DNA of 7,330 nt from assembly GCA_025464025.1 (NCBI GenBank), contig JAODBP010000027.1, positions 1 through 7,330 on the forward strand, read 5' to 3'. Of this stretch, positions 1 to 5,910 are shown in pieces. The notes under the pieces were generated by a model that saw only the letters and a program-made list of their open reading frames with translations, made no database searches and was not told where the DNA came from. Both the position numbers and the translations under genes were made by a program. The stretch's first letter is position 1. The number at the start of each line of letters is the position of its first letter. The stretch is from Actinomycetes bacterium (lineage in GTDB: Bacteria; Actinomycetota; Acidimicrobiia; Acidimicrobiales; CADCSY01).

Positions 1-412
1 CGCCGCTGTCGTCAAGATCCAGATCCCCGCCGGTGCGGCCACCCCCGCGCCGCCCGTCGGCACGGCCCTCGGCCCGCACGGCGTGGCGATCATGGACTTC
101 TGCAAGGCGTACAACGCCGCCACCGAGGCCCAGAAGGGCACGATCGTCCCGGTCGAGATCACGATCTTCGAGGACCGGACCTTCACGTTCGTCACCAAGA
201 CGCCGCCCACCGCGGTGCTCATCCGGGAGACGGTCGGCCTCGAGAAGGGCTCGAACAACCCGGGCAAGGAGGTCGCCGGCACCATCACGGCGGCCCAGGT
301 CGAGGCCATCGCCAAGACCAAGCTGCCCGACCTCAACGCCAACGACCTCGACGCGGCGAAGCTCCAGGTCGAGGGCACCGCCCGCTCCATGGGCATCAAG
401 GTCGCTCGCTAA
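1..412 (+). CDS. rplK: 50S ribosomal protein L11, 5' end missing
   Basis: L11 forms the GTPase-associated centre with 23S rRNA at the base of the L7/L12 stalk, where elongation and release factors bind. Reading starts at base 2 and gives 136 residues to the TAA stop. Compared with the usual 141-144 residues, only about 5-8 N-terminal residues lie outside the window. The N-terminal domain shows the proline-rich segment [13 protein letters not shown] followed by [20 protein letters not shown], the signature linked to thiostrepton-site binding. The C-terminal RNA-binding domain follows with [26 protein letters not shown] and an ending in [10 protein letters not shown]. Nothing looks damaged. It lies 65 bases upstream of rplA on the same strand, the standard rplK-rplA pair, and is probably cotranscribed with it. 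The promoter is outside the window. Confidence 0.98.
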   Translation, partial: AAVVKIQIPAGAATPAPPVGTALGPHGVAIMDFCKAYNAATEAQKGTIVPVEITIFEDRTFTFVTKTPPTAVLIRETVGLEKGSNNPGKEVAGTITAAQVEAIAKTKLPDLNANDLDAAKLQVEGTARSMGIKVAR

Positions 413-427
413 CCAACGCTCGCAAGT

Positions 428-452
428 CCTGCAGGGTCACCTCACCCGCAGG
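428..452 (+). promoter_or_regulatory. Hairpin in the rplK-rplA spacer
   Basis: CCTGC (428-432) pairs with GCAGG (448-452), and GGGT (434-437) with ACCC (444-447). This leaves one bulged A (433) and a six-base loop. No U-tract follows, so it is not an intrinsic terminator. It ends 15 bases before the rplA Shine-Dalgarno. It could be an RNA processing or stability element, or an L1-responsive translational site. L1 is known to repress its own mRNA in other bacteria, usually at a site before rplK. The function here is a guess. Confidence 0.35.
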
Positions 453-477
453 CACGACAGGAAGATGAGGGAGTGCC

Positions 478-1200
478 ATGCCGCACGGCAAGAAGTACAA
501 GGACGCCGCCCGTCGCTACGACAAGGAGGCCCTCCACGGGGTCACCGAGGCGATCGACCTGGTGAAGACCTTCGCTTCGGCGAAGTTCGACGAGACGATC
601 GAGCTGGCCATCCAGCTCGGCGTCGACCCCCGCAAGCCCGACCAGCAGGTCCGGGGCACCGTCTCGCTGCCCAAGGGCACCGGCAAGACGGCCCGCGTCG
701 CGGTGTTCGCCACCGGTGACGCCGCCGCCGAGGCCCGCGCCGCCGGCGCCGACTTCGTGGGTGCCGAGGACCTCGTCGCCCTGGTCGAGGGCGGGATGAT
801 GGACTTCGACGTGGCCATCGCCACGCCGGACCAGATGGCCCAGGTGGCCCGCCTCGGTCGGGCCCTCGGCCCCCGCGGCCTGATGCCGAACCCGAAGACC
901 GGCACCGTGACCACCGACGTGGGCAAGGCCGTCACCGAGTTCAAGGGCGGCCGCGTCGAGTACCGCACCGAGCGCCAGGGCGCCGTCGTCCACGTACCGC
1001 TGGGCCGGGCCTCCTTCTCGGCCGAGGACCTGGTGACGAACTTCCGGGCCGTCGTCGAGGAGCTGCAGCGGGTCAAGCCCGCCGCGGCCAAGGGTCGCTA
1101 CGTGAAGCGCGTGGCCATCAGCTCGACCATGGGTCCCGGCGTCAAGGTCGATCCCAACCGGCTGAAGCCGGCCACGGCCACCGAAGCCGCGGAGAGCTAG
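478..1200 (+). CDS. rplA: 50S ribosomal protein L1
   Basis: L1 binds 23S rRNA helices 76-78, forms the mobile L1 stalk beside the E site that helps release deacylated tRNA, and in many bacteria represses translation of its own mRNA. The product has 240 residues, close to the usual 229-240. The N-terminal half begins with KKYKDAARRYDKEALHGVTEAI. The diagnostic segment LGRALGPRGLMPNPKTGTVT lies at residues 126-145, and the protein ends with the typical KGRYVKRVAISSTMGPGVKVD block. The ATG start is supported by GAGGGAG at 467-473, four bases upstream. Its TAG stop overlaps the stop of the converging flavoprotein gene. No terminator hairpin is visible after it, so its transcript may run antisense into that gene. 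It is intact and ordinary in sequence. Confidence 0.98.
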   Translation: MPHGKKYKDAARRYDKEALHGVTEAIDLVKTFASAKFDETIELAIQLGVDPRKPDQQVRGTVSLPKGTGKTARVAVFATGDAAAEARAAGADFVGAEDLVALVEGGMMDFDVAIATPDQMAQVARLGRALGPRGLMPNPKTGTVTTDVGKAVTEFKGGRVEYRTERQGAVVHVPLGRASFSAEDLVTNFRAVVEELQRVKPAAAKGRYVKRVAISSTMGPGVKVDPNRLKPATATEAAES

Positions 1201-3089
1201 GAACGCAAGCGGGTCGCCAGCCTCGCCACGTCGAGGTTGGCGCCCTCCAGGCGACCCAGCCCCTCGGGGTTGGCGTCGCCCACCACCGTCACGGCCCGGC
1301 CGGCGGCGCGCAGCTCTCGAGCGAGCGTGTCGTCGGCCGGTGCGCGTCCGGCGTCGATCACCACGTCGGCGTCGAGGCCGGGCTCGGTGGCGAGCGTGAC
1401 CCCGGCGGTGTCGAGGTCGGGCACCAGGCGCCAGCGGCCGGGGAGGCCGAGCGACTGGGCGAACACGCCCGACGGCTCCACCACCTCCACCTTGCGCCCC
1501 TTCTTGGCGTAGAGCGCGGCGATGCGCACACCGGGGATGTCGCCGCCCCGGATGCTCACCCGGGCGCCGTCGTGGTCGAGGTCGAGGTCGCCGTACGCCC
1601 CGCCGCTGGCGACGACGATCTCGTCGAAGCCCTCGGTCGAGGCCACGTCCGCCCGGCGTCCCAGCTCGACGGTCGCCCCGCTCCGCTCGACCCGCCGGAG
1701 CAGCCAGGCGAGGTACTTGGCCAGCGGCCCGTCGGTCCGTGCCGCCGTGCGCAGCACGCCGCCCAGCTCGTCGCCCGCCTCCCACAGCGTGACGTCGTGG
1801 CCGTCGGCGGCGAGCACGTGGGTCGCCTCCAGGCCGGCGGCGCCGCCGCCGACCACCAGCACCCGTCGCGGGGTGGCCGCCGGGCCCTCGCCCAGCTCGG
1901 CTTCCCGACCGGTGCGGGCGTTGGCCACGCAGGTCAGCGACTCGTTCACGAAGATGTTGCCGATGCACCGGTACTGGTAGATGCACGGCCGCACGTCGAG
2001 GTCGTGGCCGTCGCGCAGCTTGTTGGGCAGGTCGGGGTCGGCCAGCAGCTTGCGGCCCATGGCCATGAAGTCCGCGTCGCCTCTGGCCAGCACGGCGTCG
2101 GCCTCGTCGGGTTCGTAGCGGCCGTAGGTGATGACGGGCACGTCGACGCGCTCCTTGATCGCTCGGGCGTAGGCCCGCAGCGGGTGCGGCGTCGTGTGGG
2201 GGACGTACGAGTCGGTCGGCCCGGTGGCCACGTCGGTGCTGGCGTAGGCGGTGACGTGCACGGCGTCGATGCCCTCGGCCCGGCACAGGTCGATGACCTC
2301 GAGCTGCTCCTCGAACGTCTCGCCGTGCTCCTTGTGGTGCTCGACGGCGTTGATGCGGATCCACAGCGGCACCTCGGTGCCGACCCGGGCCCGGATGGCG
2401 CGGAGGCACTCGCGCAGCAGGCGGGACCGGCCCTCGACACCGCCGCCCCAGCCGTCGGTGCGGTCGTTCATGGCCGGGGTGAGGAACTCGTCGAGCAGGT
2501 AGCCGTGGCCGGCGTGCAGCTCGATCCCGTCGAAGCCGGCTCGCACGCAGCGCTCGGCGGCATCGGCGAACTGCTGGATCACCTGGGCGATGTCGTCCTC
2601 GCTGGCCACCTGGTACTCGACCTTGGACGTGGGCTGCATGAACGGCTTGCCCATGCCGGCCATCTCGGCCGGCGTGACCATGGTGAGGAACTTGTCGGGG
2701 TGCGGGGCCTTGGGGATGGCCGGGACCAGCATCGGCAGGCCGTTGGCCACGTCGAGCAGGCCCATCTGGCCGTTGTGCACGAGCTGGGCGGCGATGCGGC
2801 CGCCGTGGCGGTGCACGGCGTCGGTCAGCTCGAGCAGGCCGGGCAGGAAGCGGTCGTCGGACGCCGCCACCTGCCGCTCGCTGAAGCTGGCGCGCGGGTA
2901 GGCGACCGAGATCGAGCCGACGAGCAGCAGCGCCGCCCCGCCCTTGGCCCGGGCCTCGAAGTAGGCCCGCTGGCGCTCGCCGACGGTGCCGTCGGCCTCC
3001 GACAGCTCGTCGCCCATCGGGCACAGCAGGATCCGGTTCCGCAGCTCCAGGTTCCCGATCTTCCCCGGCGCCAACAGGTGCTCGTACAT
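1197..3089 (-). CDS. FadH/Old Yellow Enzyme-family FAD/NAD(P)-dependent oxidoreductase
   Basis: The 630-residue protein has the architecture of 2,4-dienoyl-CoA reductase and trimethylamine dehydrogenase. An FMN-binding barrel spans about 1-360, a linker near 369-387 holds the Fe-S cysteines in relatives, and FAD/NAD(P) Rossmann domains follow. Barrel motifs are QLVHNGQ (Q102, H105), IELHAGHGYLLDEFLTP (H192, H195, Y197) and MAMGRKLL for FMN phosphate. VVGGGAAGLEA (about 412-422) is the FAD dinucleotide fold, and GGDIPGVRIAALYAKKG (about 515-531) a degenerate second one. Only three of the expected four cluster cysteines are present (C369, C375, C387). The ATG at 3089 is chosen because GGGGGG (3099-3104) sits nine bases upstream and MYEHLLAPGKIGNLELRNR is a typical family start. 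GTG at 3098 or 3095 is possible. It probably reduces enoyl or enone substrates with NAD(P)H. The substrate is unknown, and relatives also occur with mycofactocin systems. I saw no clear promoter for it. Confidence 0.88.
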   Translation of the reverse strand: MYEHLLAPGKIGNLELRNRILLCPMGDELSEADGTVGERQRAYFEARAKGGAALLLVGSISVAYPRASFSERQVAASDDRFLPGLLELTDAVHRHGGRIAAQLVHNGQMGLLDVANGLPMLVPAIPKAPHPDKFLTMVTPAEMAGMGKPFMQPTSKVEYQVASEDDIAQVIQQFADAAERCVRAGFDGIELHAGHGYLLDEFLTPAMNDRTDGWGGGVEGRSRLLRECLRAIRARVGTEVPLWIRINAVEHHKEHGETFEEQLEVIDLCRAEGIDAVHVTAYASTDVATGPTDSYVPHTTPHPLRAYARAIKERVDVPVITYGRYEPDEADAVLARGDADFMAMGRKLLADPDLPNKLRDGHDLDVRPCIYQYRCIGNIFVNESLTCVANARTGREAELGEGPAATPRRVLVVGGGAAGLEATHVLAADGHDVTLWEAGDELGGVLRTAARTDGPLAKYLAWLLRRVERSGATVELGRRADVASTEGFDEIVVASGGAYGDLDLDHDGARVSIRGGDIPGVRIAALYAKKGRKVEVVEPSGVFAQSLGLPGRWRLVPDLDTAGVTLATEPGLDADVVIDAGRAPADDTLARELRAAGRAVTVVGDANPEGLGRLEGANLDVARLATRLRS

Positions 3090-3105
3090 CGACACCACCC
3101 CCCGC

Positions 3106-3135
3106 TTGGGAAGTTAGGCGGTCGGCGGCTACCCT
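3106..3135 (+). promoter_or_regulatory. Candidate promoter for rplJL
   Basis: TTGGGA (3106-3111) is a -35-like box, matching TTGACA at four of six positions. An 18-base spacer separates it from TACCCT (3130-3135), which fits the actinobacterial TAnnnT -10 pattern. The predicted start is near A3142, giving a leader of about 114 bases before the rplJ ATG. An own promoter is needed here because the gene upstream lies on the other strand. The boxes sit just outside the start of the divergent flavoprotein gene, so expression of the two may interfere. Confidence 0.6.
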
Positions 3136-3141
3136 GTTGGC

Positions 3142-3255
3142 ACAACCGAGATCAGTCCACTGCAGACAGCACGCATCCATAAGTCGTGCCGAGGTGAGCT
3201 CCTAGCACCACTGGGGTTCGCGTCTGCGCGGACCCCTTTGTCGTTAGGACACTGC
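3142..3255 (+). promoter_or_regulatory. L10-type ribosomal protein leader (attenuator)
   Basis: The rplJ 5' leader has mutually exclusive pairings. GCAGAC (3162-3167) is complementary to GTCTGC (3222-3227), a closing helix that would enclose a central domain. In that domain GCACG (3169-3173) can pair with CGTGC (3185-3189), or GTGC (3186-3189) with GCAC (3205-3208), around GAGGTGAGCTC. The 3' arm GTCTGC lies inside the downstream hairpin at 3213-3236, so the closing helix would break that hairpin. This fits the L10 leader, where L10(L12)n binding shifts the balance toward termination when stalk protein is in excess. The pairings are read from sequence. Assignment to the L10 leader family rests on position and architecture and was not confirmed by a covariance model. 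Confidence 0.6.
3213..3240 (+). terminator. Attenuator hairpin before rplJ
   Basis: GGGGTTCGCG (3213-3222) pairs with CGCGGACCCC (3227-3236) over ten base pairs including one G-U, with a four-base TCTG loop. TTTGT follows, a short U-tract. The hairpin ends 9 bases before the AGGA Shine-Dalgarno (3246-3249) of rplJ. It may act as a leaky intrinsic terminator within the leader, or as a structure restricting ribosome access. The weak U-tract leaves both open. Confidence 0.55.
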
Positions 3256-4056
3256 ATGGACAACCCGAGGCCGGAGAAGGTGGCCGTCGTCGACGAGGTG
3301 CGCGAGCGCATGTCGTCGTCGTCCGCCGTCCTCCTCACCGAGTACCGCGGCATGAAGGTCAGCGAGATCGCCACCCTGCGCCGCAACCTGCGCGACGCCG
3401 GGGGCGACTACAAGATCTACAAGAACACCCTGGTCCGGTTCGCCGCGCGCGACCTCGGGCTCGAGGGTGTCGAGGAGCTGCTGGTCGGCCCGACCGCCGT
3501 GGCGTTCGTCGACGGTGACGTCGCCGCCGTGGCCAAGGCCCTCCGCGACTTCAGCCGCACCAACCCCAACCTGATCGTCAAGGGTGGCGTGCTGGGCTCC
3601 AAGGCCCTGTCCGCCGACGATGCCAAGGCCCTGGCCGAGCTGCCGTCCCGCGAGGTCCTCCTCGCCCGCATCGCCGGCGGCCTCGCCGCCCCGATGGTGC
3701 AGTTCGCCGGCCTGCTCCAGGCCCTGCCCCGCAACATGGCGTACGGCCTCAAGGCCCTCATCGACCAGCGGATCGAGGGCGGCGAAGCCGCTCCGGCCCC
3801 GGCTGCCGACGAGGCTCCCGCCGAGGCTGCACCCGAGACCGAGGCTGCTCCGGCGGCCGAGGCCGAGACCACGGAGGCCGCACCCGCGGCCGACGAGACG
3901 ACCGACGCCGCTCCTGCGGCCGAGGCCGACGAGACCCCTGCCGAGGCGCCCGTCGCCGAGGCGGAGGCCCCTGCTGCGACGTCTTCCGATGACGCTGCAG
4001 CCGAGGCCGACACCACCGAAGAGGCCCCCGAGGCCGAGACCGCCGAGGAGGCGTAG
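3256..4056 (+). CDS. rplJ: 50S ribosomal protein L10 with long acidic C-terminal tail
   Basis: L10 anchors the L7/L12 dimers to 23S rRNA next to L11. The 266-residue product has a normal core of about 175 residues: PRPEKVAVVDEVRERM, LTEYRGMKVSEIATLRRNLR, YKIYKNTLVRFAA, then the helix LPRNMAYGLKALIDQRI that binds L12. From about residue 176 to the end it adds some 90 residues made only of Ala, Glu, Asp, Pro, Thr, Ser, Gly and Val. About 28 of these are acidic and none basic, so the tail is almost certainly disordered. The usual family length is about 165-180. ATG 3256 is chosen because AGGA (3246-3249) lies six bases upstream; an in-frame TTG at 3238 has no comparable support. It is likely autoregulated through the leader. 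The stop is three bases before rplL. Confidence 0.97.
   Translation: MDNPRPEKVAVVDEVRERMSSSSAVLLTEYRGMKVSEIATLRRNLRDAGGDYKIYKNTLVRFAARDLGLEGVEELLVGPTAVAFVDGDVAAVAKALRDFSRTNPNLIVKGGVLGSKALSADDAKALAELPSREVLLARIAGGLAAPMVQFAGLLQALPRNMAYGLKALIDQRIEGGEAAPAPAADEAPAEAAPETEAAPAAEAETTEAAPAADETTDAAPAAEADETPAEAPVAEAEAPAATSSDDAAAEADTTEEAPEAETAEEA
4045..4051 (+). promoter_or_regulatory. Shine-Dalgarno of rplL inside the rplJ tail
   Basis: GAGGAGG lies in the last codons of rplJ, eight bases before the rplL ATG. It decides the rplL start. With a three-base intercistronic gap it suggests translational coupling, plus strong independent initiation to supply the several L7/L12 copies needed per L10. Confidence 0.85.
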
Positions 4057-4059
4057 ACC

Positions 4060-4440
4060 ATGGCAACCAAGGAAGAGATCCTCGACGCGATCTCGAGCAT
4101 GACCGTCCTGGAGCTCAGTGAGCTGCTGAAGGACTTCGAGGAGAAGTTCGGCGTGACCGCCGCGGCCCCGGCCGCCGTGGCCGCGCCGGCCGGTGGCGGC
4201 GCCGCTCCCGCCGAGGCCGCCGAGGAGCAGGACGAGTTCGACGTCGTCCTCACCGCTGCCGGCGACAAGAAGATCCAGGTCATCAAGGAGGTTCGCTCGC
4301 TGACGAACCTCGGCCTGAAGGAGGCCAAGGACCTCGTCGACGGCGCCCCGCAGCCCGTCCTCGAGAAGGTCTCCAAGGAGGATGCCGAGAAGGCCAAGGC
4401 CGCCCTCGAGGGCGCCGGCGGCTCCGTCGAGATCAAGTAG
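4060..4440 (+). CDS. rplL: 50S ribosomal protein L7/L12
   Basis: L7/L12 is the multicopy stalk protein that recruits and activates translational GTPases. The 126-residue product has the three classical parts. The helical N-terminal dimerisation and L10-binding domain (1 to about 31) contains [28 protein letters not shown]. An Ala/Pro/Gly-rich hinge spans about 33-56. The globular C-terminal domain runs from [25 protein letters not shown] through [43 protein letters not shown]. The conserved K-I-x-V-I-K-x-V-R and G-L-K-E-A-K-D-L-V factor-binding stretches are intact. It follows rplJ by three bases with an excellent Shine-Dalgarno and is followed by a strong terminator, so rplJL forms one transcription unit. 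Its hinge resembles the L10 tail in composition. Confidence 0.99.
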   Translation: MATKEEILDAISSMTVLELSELLKDFEEKFGVTAAAPAAVAAPAGGGAAPAEAAEEQDEFDVVLTAAGDKKIQVIKEVRSLTNLGLKEAKDLVDGAPQPVLEKVSKEDAEKAKAALEGAGGSVEIK

Positions 4441-4442
4441 CA

Positions 4443-4495
4443 CTCGACCTCTCGTCGAGCGGCCGCCCTGGAAACGGGGCGGCCGCTTGCGTTTT
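4443..4495 (+). terminator. rplJL intrinsic terminator, two overlapping hairpins
   Basis: GCGGCCGCCC (4459-4468) pairs perfectly with GGGCGGCCGC (4477-4486) around an eight-base loop. The stem can extend by three pairs to 4456/4489, and GCGTTTT follows. Immediately upstream, CTCGAC (4443-4448) pairs with GTCGAG (4454-4459), sharing bases 4456-4459 with the extended terminator stem, so the two cannot both form fully. Position directly after the rplL stop supports termination of rplJL. Confidence 0.85.
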
Positions 4496-4514
4496 GGGTT
4501 GCAAGGATGGCCTG

Positions 4515-5174
4515 GTGACGGCCGCGGTGATCTTCGACTTCGACGGGACGATCCTCGACACCGAGCGGCCCGCCTACCAGGCCGCCGCCGAGCTGTGGGC
4601 CGAGCACGGGATCGACCTCACCATCGAGGACTGGGCCTGGCGGATCGGCACCTCCGGCCACGCCGACCCGTTCACCGAGCTCCAGCACCGCCTCGGCCGG
4701 GCGCTCGACCCCGCCCTCAACGAGCGCCGCATCGCCCGCAAGAACCAGCTCACCGACGAGGCCCCGCTGAACCCGGGGGTGCTGGCCTGGCTCGACGAGG
4801 CCGAGCGGCTCGGCGTGCCGGTGGGCATCGCCTCGTCGTCGCCGTCGAGCTGGATCGAGCGCAACCTGGCCCGCCTCGGGCTCCGCGACCGCTTCTCGTG
4901 CCTCGCCTGCGTCGACGTGCACCCGGCCAAGCCCGACCCCACCTCGTTCCGCCACGCCGTCGAGGAGCTCGGCGGGGACCCCGAGCGGTCGGTGGCGGTC
5001 GAGGACTCCGAACACGGCATCACCGCGGCCCGCGGGGCCGGGCTCTTCGTCGTGGCCGTGCCGCACGACCTCACCGCCCACATGGACCTGACCGGGGCCG
5101 ACGCCGTCGTCACCTCGCTGGACGACCTGACGCTGGGCCAGGCGCTGGCGCAGGCGGCCACCCGGTCAGGGTGA
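4515..5174 (+). CDS. HAD-superfamily hydrolase (phosphatase/phosphoglucomutase-like, subfamily IA)
   Basis: This is a Mg-dependent phosphotransferase of the haloacid dehalogenase fold. All four motifs are present. Motif I is FDFDGTILDTE with nucleophile D8 and acid/base D10. Motif II is GIASSS (S107 or S108), motif III is the lysine K139 in HPAKPDPTSF, and motif IV is VEDSEHGITAARGAG (E163, D164). The insert between motifs I and II is a helical type C1 cap. The 219-residue length and the order match beta-phosphoglucomutase or phosphoglycolate phosphatase-like enzymes, but the substrate cannot be told. GTG 4515 is chosen because AAGGA (4503-4507) is seven bases upstream and motif I then sits at the usual distance from the N-terminus. 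It follows the rplL terminator, and its 3' end overlaps the converging methyltransferase gene by nine bases. Confidence 0.9.
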   Translation: MTAAVIFDFDGTILDTERPAYQAAAELWAEHGIDLTIEDWAWRIGTSGHADPFTELQHRLGRALDPALNERRIARKNQLTDEAPLNPGVLAWLDEAERLGVPVGIASSSPSSWIERNLARLGLRDRFSCLACVDVHPAKPDPTSFRHAVEELGGDPERSVAVEDSEHGITAARGAGLFVVAVPHDLTAHMDLTGADAVVTSLDDLTLGQALAQAATRSG

Positions 5175-5894
5175 GCGGCGGGCGACCTCGTAGGCGACGA
5201 TCCCGGCCGTCACGGCGATGTTCAGCGACTCGACGCCGTTGGCCAGGGGCAGCGACCGCCACTCGGTGAGCTGGTCGGCGACCGGGGCCGAGATCCCGTC
5301 GTGCTCGCTCCCCAGCACCCAGGCGGCGGGGGCGGGGAGGTCGGAGGTGAACAGGTCGGGGGCGCCCATCCGGAGGCCGACCACCTCGACGCCGGCGGCC
5401 AGCAGGGACGCCACTCCCGACGCCGCGGTGTCGCAGGCGAGGATCGTGGCCCGGAAGGCCACGCCGGCCGACGCCTTCACCACCAGAGGCCCGATGTCGG
5501 GCGAGCCGGCCCGGGGGAGCACCAAGCCGTCGAGGCCGGCGGCAGTGGCCGTGCGCACGACCATCCCGACGTTGGCCGGGTTCGTCACGCCGTCGAGCAC
5601 CAGGAGGGCCCGGGGCCGATGGGAGCCGAGCCAGGTGTCGAGCTCGTCGACGCCGGGGGCGGCGACCTCGGCCACCACCCCCTGGTCGTGGCGGCCGTTG
5701 CCCGACGTGCGGGTGACCTTCTCCGGCGCCACCCGCTTGAGCGGCACGCCGCCGGCCTTGGCCCGGGCCACGATCTCGTCGACCGTGTCGCCCCGGGCCG
5801 TGCGGGCGACCAGGACCAGCTCGACCTCGGTCGCCGGGTCGAGGAGCGCCTCCAGCACGGGCATGCGCCCGTAGACGGTCACGACCCGGCCCAT
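5166..5894 (-). CDS. SpoU/TrmH-family RNA 2'-O-ribose methyltransferase
   Basis: The product transfers a methyl group from S-adenosylmethionine to a ribose 2'-OH in rRNA or tRNA. In this 242-residue protein, residues 1 to about 78 form the SpoU substrate-binding domain (VYGRMPVLEALLDP, then HDQGVVAEV). The SPOUT knotted catalytic domain follows. Motif 1 is LDGVTNPANVGMVVRTA (N108, R114), motif 2 is VLGSEHDGIS (E197) and motif 3 is LPLANGVESLNIAVTAGIVAYE (S223, N225). It most resembles RlmB (23S G2251) and other TrmH-like rRNA enzymes, but the site cannot be assigned, so no symbol is given. ATG 5894 is the only plausible start. The frame stays open upstream only because of GC content. No clear Shine-Dalgarno precedes it. 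It lies 16 bases after the secreted-protein gene on the same strand, so the two are probably cotranscribed. Confidence 0.92.
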   Translation of the reverse strand: MGRVVTVYGRMPVLEALLDPATEVELVLVARTARGDTVDEIVARAKAGGVPLKRVAPEKVTRTSGNGRHDQGVVAEVAAPGVDELDTWLGSHRPRALLVLDGVTNPANVGMVVRTATAAGLDGLVLPRAGSPDIGPLVVKASAGVAFRATILACDTAASGVASLLAAGVEVVGLRMGAPDLFTSDLPAPAAWVLGSEHDGISAPVADQLTEWRSLPLANGVESLNIAVTAGIVAYEVARRSP

Positions 5895-5910
5895 GGCCGG
5901 GACCGTACCG

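Noticed and set aside
3099..3160. A minus-strand promoter for the flavoenzyme gene
   Set aside because: TAACTT-like and TTGTGC-like boxes can be found, but their spacing (about 23) does not fit, so none is called.
442..3180. A very long minus-strand open frame (about 912 codons) spanning rplA and the flavoenzyme gene
   Set aside because: Its translation is Arg/Gly/Ala-rich low complexity with no domain. It is an open frame caused by high GC, overlapping two clearly real genes in other frames.
1572..3182. A 536-codon plus-strand frame opposite the flavoenzyme gene
   Set aside because: It is the antisense shadow of the flavoenzyme, with His/Val/Gly-rich sequence, no ribosome binding site and no motif.
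3238..3255. TTG 3238 as the rplJ start
   Set aside because: It falls at the end of the attenuator hairpin with no Shine-Dalgarno, whereas ATG 3256 has AGGA at good spacing and yields a normal L10 N-terminus.
3417..5081. Long minus-strand frames opposite rplJ, rplL and the HAD gene
   Set aside because: They mirror the Ala/Glu-rich codons of the L10 tail as Ser/Ala or Gly/Leu runs. They are not plausible proteins.
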